Shown: positions 53,287-63,434, counted from the first letter of the stretch. The stretch is DNA of 64,000 nucleotides from Bradyrhizobium manausense (GCF_001440035.1 NZ_LJYG01000026.1:74721-138720), one strand, 5' to 3'. The notes: generated from the letters alone by a model not told the origin. Numbers and translations: made by a program.

Positions 53287-54525
53287 ATGAGCCTGTATGG
53301 TGTTATGCGCACCGGCGTTTCCGGGATGAACGCGCAGTCCAACAAGCTGTCGACGGTCTCGGACAACATCGCGAACGTCAACACGGTCGGCTACAAGCGG
53401 GCTTCGACGGAATTCTCCTCGCTGATCTTGAAGAGCGGCTCCGGCAACTACGACTCCGGCGCGGTCGAGACCACGGTCCGCTACGCCATCACCGATCCCG
53501 GCAATCTCCAGTTCACGACCTCGACGACGGACCTCGCGGTCCAGGGCAACGGCTTCTTCGTCGTGCAGGATGCGAACGGCAACAACTTCCTCACGCGTGC
53601 CGGCTCATTCGTGCCCGACAGCACCGGCAACCTCGTCAACACCGCCGGCTTCCAGTTGATGGGCTACAACATCCAGAACGGCGCCGTCCCCAACGTGGCC
53701 GCCAATGGCTTCGGTGGCCTCCAGGTCATCAACGTCAACCAGATGGCGTTGCAGGCCTCGCCCTCGACCAAGGCGACTGTGGCGGCCAATCTGGATCCGA
53801 GCGCGGCGATTGTCGCTGCTCCGGCGGCTGCCGCTGGTCCGGGCAACTACACGTCGAAGACGTCGATGGTGACCTACGACAACATCGGCAACGCCGTGAC
53901 GCTCGACGTCTATGCCGCGAAAACCGCTGCGAACACCTGGGACATCGAAGTCTACAACGGCGCAGCCTTGCTGACGGGTGGTCCCTCGGCTGCGACCAGT
54001 TTCACCTTCAACGTCACGGCGGCCGGAAAGGGCGCGCTGGCCGCAGCGAGCCCCAAGACGCTCGCGTTCACCGTCCCCGGCGGCTCGGCCTTCACCATGG
54101 ACCTCTCGGCCATGACCCAGGTTGCCTCCAGCTTCGACTTCAAGGCGACCGTTGATGGCAACGCGCCGTCCTCCGTCGAGAAAGTCAACATCGACAGCAA
54201 GGGCGTGGTGAGCGCTGTGCTCAAGAACGGCACCCAGTTGCCAAGCTTCCAGGTTGCGCTCGCAACCGTGCCGAGCCCGGATCACATGACGCCGGAGGTC
54301 GGCAATGTCTATTCGCCGAACCTTGATTCCGGAAACGTGCAGGTCGGTCTGGCCGGGCAGGGTGGCCTCGGAACCATCCAATCCGGCGCTCTCGAAGACT
54401 CCAACGTCGATCTTGCGAGCGAACTGACCGACATGATCTCGGCGCAGCGCGGCTTCACCGCGAACTCGAAATCATTCCAGACCGGCGCAGATCTGCTTGA
54501 CGTCGTCGTCAACCTGAAGCGCTGA
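53287..54525 (+). CDS. flgE: Flagellar hook protein FlgE
   Basis: 412 residues after AAAGGAG. N-terminus MRTGVSGMNAQSNKLSTVSD then NIANVNTVGYKRASTEFSSL; core TDLAVQGNGFFVVQDANGNN; C-terminus DLASELTDMISAQRGFTANS: complete FlgE. Hook subunit, about 42 kDa. First gene of flgE-flgK-flgL-flaF-flbT-flgD-fliQ-flhA-fliR. Confidence 0.97.
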   Translation: MSLYGVMRTGVSGMNAQSNKLSTVSDNIANVNTVGYKRASTEFSSLILKSGSGNYDSGAVETTVRYAITDPGNLQFTTSTTDLAVQGNGFFVVQDANGNNFLTRAGSFVPDSTGNLVNTAGFQLMGYNIQNGAVPNVAANGFGGLQVINVNQMALQASPSTKATVAANLDPSAAIVAAPAAAAGPGNYTSKTSMVTYDNIGNAVTLDVYAAKTAANTWDIEVYNGAALLTGGPSAATSFTFNVTAAGKGALAAASPKTLAFTVPGGSAFTMDLSAMTQVASSFDFKATVDGNAPSSVEKVNIDSKGVVSAVLKNGTQLPSFQVALATVPSPDHMTPEVGNVYSPNLDSGNVQVGLAGQGGLGTIQSGALEDSNVDLASELTDMISAQRGFTANSKSFQTGADLLDVVVNLKR

Positions 54526-54571
54526 GTAGCTCAACGCCGATTCCGGGCAAGAGAACGTTCAAGAGCACGCC

Positions 54572-56050
54572 ATGTCCCTTACCTCAGCCCTCGATTCGGC
54601 CCGCAACTCGCTCATGGCGTCGGGCATCCAGTCCTCGACGATCTCGCGCAATATCGCCGGTGCCGGTTCGACCGGCTATTCGCGCAAGATCACCGAGCTG
54701 GATAATCTTCCCGGCGCCGGCGTTTATGTCGCGGCGATCCAGCGCGCCGCCTCTTCGGGCCTGTACAGCAACGTCCTGACCGCGACCTCGGCAGCCGCAA
54801 CGCAGAGCGCGATCTATGCCGGTCTCCAGAAGATCGCCGCTGCCACGGTGGACGATCCGCAGCTCGACCAGTCGCCGACGGCGCAGCTCAACGCGCTGAA
54901 GCAGGCGCTGCAGCAATATGCCAACGCGCCCGATAACACCACGCTGGCTCAGGCCGCCGTCACCTCCGCCAAAGACATGGCGACCGCGCTCAACCAGGCG
55001 ACCGAGACCGTGCAGTCGGTGCGCGAGGGTGCGGACGCCGACATGAAAACGTCGGTCCAGAACATCAACCAGCTGCTCTCCCAGTTCCAGACGGTAAATA
55101 CGGCGATCGTGAAGGGTACAATCGCCGGAGACGACGTGACTGACTATCTCGACCAGCGCGACAGCATCGTCTCGCAATTGTCGCAGGAGGTCGGCGTCAC
55201 GATGACGATCCGCACCAACGGCGATGCAGCCCTCTACGCCGACAGCGGTGCGGTGCTGTTCGACAAAACGGCGCGGGCGGTAACTTTCGCTCCCACCACA
55301 TCGTATTCGGCGAGCATCACGGGTAACGCGGTCTTCATCGACGGCGTGCCGGTGACCGGCGCCAATTCGGTGATGCCGATCAAGTCCGGCAAGCTTGCCG
55401 GACTCGCCCGACTGCGCGACAGTGACACGGTCACCTATCAGAGCCAGCTCGACGAAATCGCCCGCGGCCTGATCAATGCTTTCAAGGAAAGTGACCAAAC
55501 GGCCGCTGCGCTGCCCAACGTTCCCGGTCTCTTCACGTACCCTGGCGCGCCGACGATGCCCGCGAGCGCCACCGTCTCGGTGGGCCTCGCCGGCGCGATC
55601 TCGGTCGCGGCGTCGGTCGATCCCGCCTTGGGTGGCAACCCGAATTTGCTGCGCGACGGTGCCATCAGCGGGAACCCGGCCTATAACTACAACATTGTGG
55701 GCAACGGCGGCTTTTCGGCCCGGCTGCAGCAGCTCATCGGCAACATGGATGCCTCGCAGCCGTTCGATGCGACAACGCAGGGCAAGCCGAACGGCAGCCT
55801 GATCGACTACGCATCGTCGTCGACCAGCTGGATCGAGAACCAGCGCAAGGCCGCCAACGACAGCTCTCAATATCAGAACACGCTGCTGGACCGCAGCACG
55901 ACGGCGCTGTCGAACGTCAACGGCGTCAACATGGACGACGAGATGTCGTTGATGCTCCAGGTCGAGCGCACCTATTCGGCGTCCTCCAAGATCATTTCGA
56001 CCGTTGACCAGATGTTGCAAACCTTGCTAGCCGCCGTGGGGAATCCGTGA
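54572..56050 (+). CDS. flgK: Flagellar hook-associated protein FlgK
   Basis: 492 residues. N-terminus SLTSALDSARNSLMASGIQS with STGYSRKITEL; middle LSQEVGVTMTIRTNGDAALY; C-terminus SNVNGVNMDDEMSLMLQVER and TYSASSKIISTVDQMLQTLL. Hook-filament junction protein 1. Overlaps flgL by four bases. Confidence 0.95.
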   Translation: MSLTSALDSARNSLMASGIQSSTISRNIAGAGSTGYSRKITELDNLPGAGVYVAAIQRAASSGLYSNVLTATSAAATQSAIYAGLQKIAAATVDDPQLDQSPTAQLNALKQALQQYANAPDNTTLAQAAVTSAKDMATALNQATETVQSVREGADADMKTSVQNINQLLSQFQTVNTAIVKGTIAGDDVTDYLDQRDSIVSQLSQEVGVTMTIRTNGDAALYADSGAVLFDKTARAVTFAPTTSYSASITGNAVFIDGVPVTGANSVMPIKSGKLAGLARLRDSDTVTYQSQLDEIARGLINAFKESDQTAAALPNVPGLFTYPGAPTMPASATVSVGLAGAISVAASVDPALGGNPNLLRDGAISGNPAYNYNIVGNGGFSARLQQLIGNMDASQPFDATTQGKPNGSLIDYASSSTSWIENQRKAANDSSQYQNTLLDRSTTALSNVNGVNMDDEMSLMLQVERTYSASSKIISTVDQMLQTLLAAVGNP

Positions 56051-57096
56051 TGATGAGCGCCAACTACGTTTCCACCCTCGTGCTACACTCGTCCCTGCGG
56101 TATTCGATCACGAACAACCAGGCGGCGCTGAGCAAAGCGTCGACGGAAGCGACCACCGGCCGCTTCGCCGATGTCGGCCTGCAGCTCGGGGCGACGACGG
56201 GGGGCGACGTCACCTTGCGGGCGGACCTCAGCTTCGCCGACCAGCTCGTCGATACCAACGGCTTGGTCGCGGGACGCCTGGACGTGACCCAGGACCGCAT
56301 CACCCAGCTCGGGTCGACCGCTACTGATTTCCTCAAGGACCTGATTGCGGCCCGCAGCACCGATGGTGGCGGGCGGATCATCCTGCCGCCGGCGTCCTCC
56401 AATCTCCAGGACCTGATCGGCGCACTGAACGTCTCCTACAATGGCTCGTTCCTGTTCTCGGGCATCAACACGCAGACCCAGCCGATCACGCCTTACCAGG
56501 CCGGCTCGGCCAGCAAAAACAAGGTCGATGCCGATTTCCTTGCGGCCTTCGGCTTCACGCAATCCTCGGCCAGCGTGAACACCATTACGCCGGCCCAGAT
56601 GCAGACATTCCTCAACGGTCCCTTCGACGCCGAGTTCGCAAGTCCTGCCTGGAACACCAACTGGTCAACGGCCACCGACCAGGTCATGCAAAGCCGCATC
56701 TCGACGACGGAGATCGCCGATACATCCGTCAGCGCCAACCAGACCGGTTTTCGCAAGCTCGCCGAGGCTTATACGATGATGGCCGATCTCGGGAACGCGA
56801 ACCTCGACCAGTCGACGTTCCAGGTGGTGGTGGACAAGGCCATCGGCCTCGTCGGCAGCGCCATCACCGACCTCGCAACGCTGGGCGGCGACATGGGCAC
56901 GGTCCAGCAGCGGATCACCAACGCGACCGACAAGCTGAAGACTCAGAAGGACATTCTGAACAATCAGATCGTCGGCATAGAGAAGGTCGATCCGACCGAA
57001 GCGTCGGTACGCGTCAACACGCTGCAGACCCAGATCCAGACGGCGCTCGCACTGACCTCGCAGCTCCAGAAGATCAGTCTCATCAACTATCTCTGA
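56047..57096 (+). CDS. flgL: Flagellar hook-associated protein FlgL
   Basis: 349 residues; start 56047 (ATGATGAGC; an alternative ATG follows at 56050). N-terminal flagellin-like helix (RYSITNNQAALSKASTEATT) and C-terminal helix (TLQTQIQTALALTSQLQKIS), with LQDLIGALNVSYNGSFLFSG in the core. Second junction protein. FlaF follows after 45 bases. Confidence 0.93.
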   Translation: MMMSANYVSTLVLHSSLRYSITNNQAALSKASTEATTGRFADVGLQLGATTGGDVTLRADLSFADQLVDTNGLVAGRLDVTQDRITQLGSTATDFLKDLIAARSTDGGGRIILPPASSNLQDLIGALNVSYNGSFLFSGINTQTQPITPYQAGSASKNKVDADFLAAFGFTQSSASVNTITPAQMQTFLNGPFDAEFASPAWNTNWSTATDQVMQSRISTTEIADTSVSANQTGFRKLAEAYTMMADLGNANLDQSTFQVVVDKAIGLVGSAITDLATLGGDMGTVQQRITNATDKLKTQKDILNNQIVGIEKVDPTEASVRVNTLQTQIQTALALTSQLQKISLINYL

Positions 57097-57141
57097 GCAC
57101 GAGCCGCTTACGCTTTCAGTTTCCTGCGCAGAGTATTACGG

Positions 57142-57486
57142 ATGACTTTTGAAGCCTATGAGACGGTCGTTGAAGACAGCGGCCATGAGGCGCGAGGGCG
57201 GGAGCGCCAGGCGCTCAGCCTCGGCATCGACCGGCTGGAGCGGCTCCAGCGGGAGTGTTTCAGCATTGAGGATCAGGTTCAGAGCCTGCTCTATGTCCGG
57301 CGGCTGTGGACCATCTTCATCGAGGATCTGGCACATCCCGAGAACGGCCTGCCCGAGCAGCTGCGCGCCGACATCATCTCGATCGGCCTGTGGGTCGTCA
57401 AGGAAGCCGATCGCCTTCGCGAGGAAAGATCGAACGACGTGGCGCAGCTCGTCGAAATCAACCGCCTGATACGAGACGCGCTTTAA
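57142..57486 (+). CDS. flaF: Flagellar biosynthesis regulator FlaF
   Basis: 114 residues, all helical: AYETVVEDSGHEARGRERQA, LGIDRLERLQRECFSIEDQV, LRADIISIGLWVVKEADRLR. FlaF is an alphaproteobacterial protein required for flagellin synthesis and secretion and acts opposite FlbT. Stop overlaps the flbT ATG by one base (TAATG), so the two are coupled. Confidence 0.93.
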   Translation: MTFEAYETVVEDSGHEARGRERQALSLGIDRLERLQRECFSIEDQVQSLLYVRRLWTIFIEDLAHPENGLPEQLRADIISIGLWVVKEADRLREERSNDVAQLVEINRLIRDAL

Positions 57487-57896
57487 TGAAGATCTCCTTG
57501 CGAGCGGGCGAACGGGTCTACATCAACGGCGCGGTGTTGCGCGTGGACCGCAAGGTCTCGCTCGAGCTCGTCAATGATGTGATGTTCCTGCTGGAAGGGC
57601 AGGTGATGCAGGCTGCCGACGCCACCACGGCGATGCGCCAGCTTTATTTCATCGTTCAGCTCATGCTGATGAACCCGACGGATGTCGGCGCCGCCGCCTC
57701 CCTCTATGGGCAGCACCACGCGGCCCTGCTGGCCGTTTGTGAGAACCGCGAGATGCTGGACGGGCTCGCCGCGATCGACGAGATGGTCGGCGGAACCCGC
57801 TACTTCGAGGCGCTCAAGCGGATCCGGGCGCTGTTCCCTCTCGAGGAGGCGATCCTGGCCGGCACCACCACCAAATCTCCATTCAAGGCTGCCTGA
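57486..57896 (+). CDS. flbT: Flagellin post-transcriptional regulator FlbT
   Basis: 136 residues from ATG 57486. Family opening MKISLRAGERVYINGAVLRV, then LELVNDVMFLLEGQVMQA and TRYFEALKRIRALFPLE. In Caulobacter FlbT binds the 5' leader of flagellin mRNA and controls its stability/translation. The three structured flagellin leaders at 42808, 43990 and 45184 are the obvious candidate targets here; that link is inference. Confidence 0.96.
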   Translation: MKISLRAGERVYINGAVLRVDRKVSLELVNDVMFLLEGQVMQAADATTAMRQLYFIVQLMLMNPTDVGAAASLYGQHHAALLAVCENREMLDGLAAIDEMVGGTRYFEALKRIRALFPLEEAILAGTTTKSPFKAA

Positions 57897-57910
57897 CAGC
57901 GGAGAGGCCC

Positions 57911-58333
57911 ATGAACGTTCCCAGCGCGACCGATACCACGAGCACCAATTCGACCAGCTCGACCTCGTCCAGCTCGACGCCGTCAAGCAGCGGAGTCGAC
58001 TACAACACCTTCCTCCAGCTCCTCATCGCCGAGATGAAAAACCAGGATCCGACCAATCCGACGGATACGTCACAATACATGAGTCAGTTTGCCCAGCTGT
58101 CGACGGTCGAGCAGGCCATGCAAACCAACACGAAGCTGGATGCGCTGCTGTCCTCCCAGTCGCTGTCGCAGGCGGACGGGCTGATCGGAAAGAATGTCAG
58201 CTTCACCGACTCGACCGGAGCGACGTTCACCGGCAAGGTCGCTTCGATCTCGATCAACAGCAACGGCTCCGTCGCGACCCTCCAGGACGGCACCAAGGTG
58301 GCGGTCGGCCCCGGTCTGACGATCAGCAACTAA
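57911..58333 (+). CDS. flgD: Flagellar hook cap/scaffold protein FlgD (short form)
   Basis: 140 residues. Ser/Thr-rich start, then the conserved FlgD N-terminal region (VDYNTFLQLLIAEMKNQDPT; NPTDTSQYMSQFAQLSTVEQ) and a short tail (LIGKNVSFTDSTGATFTGKV). It lacks the C-terminal Ig-like/Tudor domains of the roughly 230-residue enteric protein; short forms are usual in rhizobia. Needed for hook polymerisation. Confidence 0.92.
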   Translation: MNVPSATDTTSTNSTSSTSSSSTPSSSGVDYNTFLQLLIAEMKNQDPTNPTDTSQYMSQFAQLSTVEQAMQTNTKLDALLSSQSLSQADGLIGKNVSFTDSTGATFTGKVASISINSNGSVATLQDGTKVAVGPGLTISN

Positions 58334-58335
58334 CC

Positions 58336-58602
58336 ATGAACGAGCGGGACGCCCTCGACCTCGTCCAGGCGGCGATCTGGACCATCCTCGTTGCCTGCGG
58401 ACCCGCCGTCGGCGCGGCGATGCTGGTCGGCATCGTCATTGCGCTGATCCAGGCCCTGACCCAGATCCAGGAGGCGACGCTGACCTTCGTTCCGAAGATC
58501 ATCGTCATCCTGGTGGTCGTGGCCATCTCCGGCTCCTTCATCGGCGCCCATCTCTCCACCTTCACCGAGATGGTCTATGCGCGGATCGAGCACGGCTTCT
58601 GA
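58336..58602 (+). CDS. fliQ: Flagellar export apparatus protein FliQ
   Basis: 88 residues, two membrane helices: ALDLVQAAIWTILVACGPAV and IIVILVVVAISGSFIGAHLS, with the FliQ core ALIQALTQIQEATLTFVPKI between. Export gate subunit with FliP and FliR. Starts 2 bases after flgD. Confidence 0.96.
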   Translation: MNERDALDLVQAAIWTILVACGPAVGAAMLVGIVIALIQALTQIQEATLTFVPKIIVILVVVAISGSFIGAHLSTFTEMVYARIEHGF

Positions 58603-58673
58603 TCCGCCGGCCACCACCCTCGCGTAAGCTTTGCGGGGCAGATTGCAGGGCGGACCCTGCTGCTCGGTGACCT

Positions 58674-60755
58674 ATGGCCGATACGTTAGCTGCTAGCCTG
58701 CCGAATCCGCGACGCTTCGGCGCGGACGCCGTCTTCGCTGGCGGTATCGTGACCATGCTCACGATCCTGTTCCTGCCGATCCCTCCCATCCTGATCGACC
58801 TCGGCCTCGCTTTTTCGATCGCCCTGGCGGCGCTGATCCTGATGGTCGCGTTGTGGATCCAGCGGCCGCTCGATTTTTCCGCCTTCCCGACCGTGCTCCT
58901 CATCGCGACGATCCTGCGGCTCGCACTCAACGTCGCAACCACCCGCCTGATCCTGTCGCGCGGCGGAGAGGGCGAGACCGCTGCCGGCCACGTCGTCGCC
59001 GGCTTCTCGAAGTTCGTCATGGGCGGCGACTTCGTCATCGGATTGATCATTTTCGCGATCCTGGTCACGGTGAATTTCGTCGTGATCACCAAGGGCGCAA
59101 CGCGTATCGCCGAAGTCGGCGCGCGCTTCACCCTGGACGCCATCCCCGGCAAGCAGATGGCGATCGACGCGGACCTCTCTGCAGGCCTGATCGATGACAA
59201 GGAAGCCCAACGCCGGCGCCGCGAGCTCGAAGAGGAGAGCTCCTTCTTCGGCGCGATGGACGGTGCCTCGAAATTCGTGCGCGGCGATGCCATCGCCGGC
59301 CTGATCATCACGGCGATCAACATTTTCGGCGGCATCATCATCGGTGTCACTCATCACGGTCTGACCCTGTCTCGCGCCGCCGACGTCTACACAAAACTCT
59401 CCGTCGGCGACGGTCTGGTCACGCAGATGCCGGCACTGATCGTGTCGCTGTCGGCGGGTCTGCTGGTGTCCAAGGGCGGCACCAGAGGCTCGGCGGAGCA
59501 GGCGGTGCTGCGGCAGCTCGGCGGCTATCCACGCGCGGTGTCTGCCGCCTCCTTAATGATGTTCGTGCTTGCCTTGATGCCGGGGCTGCCGATGGCACCG
59601 TTCGTGCTTCTGGGCGGCGTCATGGCCTTCGTCGGCTACTCGCTGCCGAAGCGGCAGGCGGCCGCGAAGCAGAAGGAGGATGCGCGCAAGGCCGAAGAGC
59701 GCGCCCAGAACGACGCCAAGGAATCGGTCAAGGAATCGCTCAAGACCGCCGAGGTCGAGCTGTCGCTCGGCAGCCATCTGTCGGTTCACCTGCTCGGCTC
59801 GCGCAACGAGCTTGCCCACCGCGTCGCCAAGATCCGCAAGAAATTCGCCAAGCAGTACGGCTTCGTCATCCCCGAGATCAAGCTGTCGGACAATCTGGCG
59901 ATCGACCCCAAGGGATACCAGATCCGGATCCACGACACGCGCGTCGCCCATGGCGAACTCCGCATCGGCGAGGTGATGGTGCTGGTGGACAAGGACGGCA
60001 AGCCCGATGTGCCCGGTGACGAGGTGATCGAGCCCGCCTTCGGCATGAAGGCGCTGTGGGTGACGGAAGCCTTCACCGAGGAGGTCAAGCGGCAGGGCTG
60101 CAAGCCGGTCGACAATTTGTCGGTGCTGCTCACGCATCTCAGCGAAGTGCTGAGGGCAAATCTGTCGCAGCTGCTGTCCTACAAGGACATGCGCGCACTG
60201 CTCGACCGACTCGAACCCGAATACAAGCGCCTTGTCGACGATCTCTGCCCGTCGCAGATCTCCTATTCCGGCCTGCTGGCGGTCCTGAAGATCCTGCTGG
60301 GTGAGCGGGTGTCGATCCGGAATCTGCATCTGATCCTCGAGGCGATCGCCGAGATCGCGCCGCATGTCCGGCGCTCCGAGCAGGTTGCCGAGCACGTGCG
60401 GATGCGGCTGGCCCAGCAGATCTGCGGCGACCTCTCCGACAACGGCGTGCTCAACGTCCTTCGCCTCGGCAATCGCTGGGATCTCGCGTTCCATCAGAGC
60501 CTGAAGCGCGACGCCAAGGGTGACGTCGTCGAGTTCGACGCCGATCCTCGGCTGATCGAGCAGTTCGCGACCGAAGCCAGCGCCGCGGTCCGGAAGTTCA
60601 CCGAGGACGGCACCAGTGTGGTGCTGGCGGTGACGCCGGAGGCCCGACCCTATGTGCGCATGATTTTGGAGCGGGTGTTCCCGACCCTGCCGATCCTGTC
60701 GCATGTCGAGGTCGCTCGCAGCGCCGAGATCCGGGCGCTCGGAGCCATTTCGTGA
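58674..60755 (+). CDS. flhA: Flagellar export apparatus protein FlhA
   Basis: 693 residues, usual length. N-terminal half with about eight membrane helices ([40 protein letters not shown], the FHIPEP region nearby as [13 protein letters not shown]-type loop at residues about 160-180), then the large cytoplasmic domain ([40 protein letters not shown]). Docking site for export substrates and chaperones. Overlaps fliR by four bases. Confidence 0.97.
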   Translation: MADTLAASLPNPRRFGADAVFAGGIVTMLTILFLPIPPILIDLGLAFSIALAALILMVALWIQRPLDFSAFPTVLLIATILRLALNVATTRLILSRGGEGETAAGHVVAGFSKFVMGGDFVIGLIIFAILVTVNFVVITKGATRIAEVGARFTLDAIPGKQMAIDADLSAGLIDDKEAQRRRRELEEESSFFGAMDGASKFVRGDAIAGLIITAINIFGGIIIGVTHHGLTLSRAADVYTKLSVGDGLVTQMPALIVSLSAGLLVSKGGTRGSAEQAVLRQLGGYPRAVSAASLMMFVLALMPGLPMAPFVLLGGVMAFVGYSLPKRQAAAKQKEDARKAEERAQNDAKESVKESLKTAEVELSLGSHLSVHLLGSRNELAHRVAKIRKKFAKQYGFVIPEIKLSDNLAIDPKGYQIRIHDTRVAHGELRIGEVMVLVDKDGKPDVPGDEVIEPAFGMKALWVTEAFTEEVKRQGCKPVDNLSVLLTHLSEVLRANLSQLLSYKDMRALLDRLEPEYKRLVDDLCPSQISYSGLLAVLKILLGERVSIRNLHLILEAIAEIAPHVRRSEQVAEHVRMRLAQQICGDLSDNGVLNVLRLGNRWDLAFHQSLKRDAKGDVVEFDADPRLIEQFATEASAAVRKFTEDGTSVVLAVTPEARPYVRMILERVFPTLPILSHVEVARSAEIRALGAIS

Positions 60756-61504
60756 TCATCGGCCTCACTGACCACGTGCTCGTCACGTTCATCGTGTTCT
60801 GCCGCATCGGCGCCTGCCTGATGCTGGTGCCTGGCTACTCCAGCGTGAACGTTCCGCCGCAAATCCGCCTGTTCGTCGCCCTGGTCACGACCTTCGCGCT
60901 GGCGCCGATTCTTGTCGCCATCCTGAAGCCGCTCGTCGACGGCGCCTCGCCCCCTTCGCTGGCGCTGCTGATCGGCACAGAGCTTCTGGTCGGCGGCGTC
61001 ATCGGTCTCGGCGGGCGTGTGTTCTTCCTCGCGCTCCAGACCATGCTCACCGTGATGGCGAGCGCGATCGGGCTCAGCAGCATCCCGGGCACGCCCGTCG
61101 GCGACACCGATCCGGCGCCGCCCGTGGTGCCGCTGATCATGGCCGCCGTCACCACGCTGTTCTTCCTGACTGATCAGCACTGGCAGGTGTTGCGCGGGCT
61201 GATGAACTCCTACGACGTCTGGCATCCCGGCGAGAAGCTGACCGGCGAGATGGCGCTGAACCAGCTGGTGAGCCGTCTCGCCGACGCGTTCGTGCTGACG
61301 CTGCGGATCACCAGCCCCTTCATCGTCTATTCCGTCATCGTCAATTTCTCGGTTGGTCTCATCAACAAGCTGACCCCGGCGATACCGGTCTATTTCGTCT
61401 CGGTGCCATTCGTCCTGTTCGGTGGTTTCCTGCTGCTCTATCTCACCAGCGACGAGCTGCTGGCGCAATTCATGCTGGGCCTGTCGTCATGGCTGGCGGG
61501 ATGA
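60752..61504 (+). CDS. fliR: Flagellar export apparatus protein FliR
   Basis: 250 residues with GTG start 60752 inside the flhA stop region. Six hydrophobic segments; family patterns [40 protein letters not shown], and [20 protein letters not shown]. Completes the FliPQR gate. Followed after 7 bases by a small coiled-coil gene. Confidence 0.95.
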   Translation: MIIGLTDHVLVTFIVFCRIGACLMLVPGYSSVNVPPQIRLFVALVTTFALAPILVAILKPLVDGASPPSLALLIGTELLVGGVIGLGGRVFFLALQTMLTVMASAIGLSSIPGTPVGDTDPAPPVVPLIMAAVTTLFFLTDQHWQVLRGLMNSYDVWHPGEKLTGEMALNQLVSRLADAFVLTLRITSPFIVYSVIVNFSVGLINKLTPAIPVYFVSVPFVLFGGFLLLYLTSDELLAQFMLGLSSWLAG

Positions 61505-61511
61505 TTGGGTC

Positions 61512-61931
61512 ATGACCTCGCGCGCGGACAAGCTCGGTCGAATCGTCTCGCTGATCAAGCTTCAGCTCCGGCTGTCCGAATGGCAGCTCTCACAATTGCG
61601 GCAACAGGAGCAGACCATGCAGGATGAGCAGGCCTGGCTGGTGGGAACGCTGAACGAAGGCAAAACGCCGGCCGGATCGTCCAGCGATTCGATTGCGCGG
61701 CGCCTCAACAGGACCAGCGTCGGCGCTCGCGCCGTGCAGGAACGCGCCGCGATGCAGCTCGACAAGGTCCGCTCGGAGACCCGGCGTGTGAAGCAGCTCG
61801 AGGAGGTCGCCAGGGCGGCGCTCGCCGACAAGCTGCGCGCCGCAGAGAAGCGCTCGCTCGAAGACATGATGGGAATACACGCCGCCGCGCGCGATCTGAC
61901 GCCGCGGCCAACCACCCGGGCCAAGACATGA
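61512..61931 (+). CDS. Small coiled-coil flagellar protein, FliJ-like candidate
   Basis: 139 residues from ATG 61512. Almost wholly helical and charged: KLGRIVSLIKLQLRLSEWQL, SQLRQQEQTMQDEQAWLVGT, RTSVGARAVQERAAMQLDKV, KQLEEVARAALADKLRAAEK. The antiparallel coiled-coil pattern and size fit FliJ, the export ATPase stalk; no other fliJ is seen in the cluster. It is far from fliI, so the call rests on pattern only. Overlaps the FlgJ-like gene by four bases. Confidence 0.55.
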   Translation: MTSRADKLGRIVSLIKLQLRLSEWQLSQLRQQEQTMQDEQAWLVGTLNEGKTPAGSSSDSIARRLNRTSVGARAVQERAAMQLDKVRSETRRVKQLEEVARAALADKLRAAEKRSLEDMMGIHAAARDLTPRPTTRAKT

Positions 61932-62395
61932 TCGTAACACCGACATCCGACCTCGTTCTTGATGTCCTCGACGCCGCCGATCCGGTGACGCAGCGGATGG
62001 CGACGGCGAAGCTGGAGTCGCTGAGATCGTCGGGCGTCGATTTTGCTGCGACGATGGATGCGACGGCCAGCAAGGCGGCCGATCAATCCGCCGCAAGTGT
62101 GACGGAGGCGCAATCGGGGTTGGTGAACGGGCCGCCGGTGCAGGTGATCAAGAAGCCTGGCCCGGACGAGGTCTATCGCAAGTTCGAAGCGTTCATTCTC
62201 CAGACCTTCGTCGAGACGATGCTGCCGAAGGAGTCTGACGAAGTATTCGGCAAGGGCACCGCGGGCGGCATCTGGAAATCGATGCTGGCCGAGCAGCTCG
62301 GCGCCCAGCTCGCGAAGGGCAAGGGGATCGGAATTGCCAAGCAGCTCGCGGCCGCGCATCCGGCAGGCCCGGAGGCCGCGGGCAAGTCGGACTGA
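61928..62395 (+). CDS. Rod-binding protein, FlgJ N-terminal domain type
   Basis: 155 residues. C-terminal part matches the rod-binding domain: YRKFEAFILQTFVETMLPKE, GTAGGIWKSMLAEQLGAQLA, KGKGIGIAKQLAAAHP. The muramidase half of enteric FlgJ is missing, as in other alphaproteobacteria; a separate lytic transglycosylase is encoded at 52590. Probably the rod cap. Confidence 0.88.
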   Translation: MIVTPTSDLVLDVLDAADPVTQRMATAKLESLRSSGVDFAATMDATASKAADQSAASVTEAQSGLVNGPPVQVIKKPGPDEVYRKFEAFILQTFVETMLPKESDEVFGKGTAGGIWKSMLAEQLGAQLAKGKGIGIAKQLAAAHPAGPEAAGKSD

Positions 62396-62439
62396 TGGAT
62401 ATTGGACCTGGGTGACGAAAGTTGAGGGGTGGATTTGCT

Positions 62440-62979
62440 ATGCAGGTAGAACAAGGCGCGACGGCCCAGGTGATGGAGCAGCCGGTCATTGAGCAACACG
62501 TCCTCGACATCGAGGCCGTGACGGAGGCTGCGCCGAGCGACGTTCTGTTGCCTGCGCTCCTGCCTCGTGTCGCCAGCGACATGACGCCCGACGACCCTGA
62601 AGCGGCGAGGTTGGAGGTGGTGCGGTCCGAAGAGGTCCGCGGATTGCTGGTCGCAATTCGCCGGCTCGAAACCATTGTCGAGGAGGAGACTATCGCGCTC
62701 GCCACCGGACAGAAGGTCGACTTCGACGACTTCAGCGCCCGCAAGAGCCGGAGCATGCTCGAATTCGTCCGCCTGATGCGGGCGCGGATGCATCTCGGCA
62801 GCGAAACCGAGATCACCGACGAAATTCAGCGGCTGCGCGAGAAGCTCGAGCGAAACCGCTCTCTCCTCGAAATGCACTACGACGCCGTACGTGAGGTCGC
62901 GAGCATCATCCTCAGGGCGATCAAGGAAGCCGAATCGGATGGCACGTACACCGGTCGCGCAGCGCAGGACAGAAAATGA
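62440..62979 (+). CDS. Unnamed flagellar-cluster protein, possibly FlgN-like
   Basis: 179 residues if started at ATG 62440 (GAGGGG lies upstream); a TTG at 62422 is also open. No signal or membrane segment. Helical, with EEVRGLLVAIRRLETIVEEE, SARKSRSMLEFVRLMRARMH and LREKLERNRSLLEMHYDAVR, then SDGTYT near the end. The helix pattern and short C-terminal YT motif recall FlgN-type chaperones for FlgK/FlgL, but I do not recognise it firmly. Overlaps the next gene by four bases. Confidence 0.7.
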   Translation: MQVEQGATAQVMEQPVIEQHVLDIEAVTEAAPSDVLLPALLPRVASDMTPDDPEAARLEVVRSEEVRGLLVAIRRLETIVEEETIALATGQKVDFDDFSARKSRSMLEFVRLMRARMHLGSETEITDEIQRLREKLERNRSLLEMHYDAVREVASIILRAIKEAESDGTYTGRAAQDRK

Positions 62980-63434
62980 TCAAGCTGGTGCTGGCCGGGC
63001 TCTGGGTATGCATCCTCACCGCGGGGACGAGCTATGGGGTTGCCTATTGGAAGGAAAATGGCAGCCTGCTGCCCGCGAAGGACGAATATCTTGAAGGGCT
63101 GCAATACCAGAAGACGCGGGCGCTGAGCGTGCCCATGGTCGAGGGCGGCGCTGTGCAGGGCTACATCGTCGCGCGCTTCGTCTACACAGTTGAGGCGAAG
63201 ACCATGCACCAGCTGACCGTTCCGCCGGAGCCGTTCGTCGTCGACGAGGCCTTCCGCAGGATCTACGCTGACGACAAGCTCGATTTCAGGAAGCTCGCCC
63301 GTTACGATCTCTCCGTCCTCACCTCGGCGATCAAGCAGCGCGTCAACGATCGGATGCAGGCCGACATCGTCCAGGACGTCCTGGTCGAGGACTTCAACTA
63401 CGTCTCCAAGGAAGAATTCCAGCAGAAGCCGTAG
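62976..63434 (+). CDS. Membrane-anchored flagellar-cluster protein, possibly FliL-related
   Basis: 152 residues. One N-terminal membrane helix (KLVLAGLWVCILTAGTSYGV), then a periplasmic domain: GYIVARFVYTVEAKTMHQLT, LARYDLSVLTSAIKQRVNDR, and QDVLVEDFNYVSKEE at the C-terminus. The TM-plus-small-domain plan with a terminal DVLVEDxNYV strand resembles FliL, which is already present at 41478. Last gene of the plus-strand cluster. Confidence 0.7.
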   Translation: MIKLVLAGLWVCILTAGTSYGVAYWKENGSLLPAKDEYLEGLQYQKTRALSVPMVEGGAVQGYIVARFVYTVEAKTMHQLTVPPEPFVVDEAFRRIYADDKLDFRKLARYDLSVLTSAIKQRVNDRMQADIVQDVLVEDFNYVSKEEFQQKP

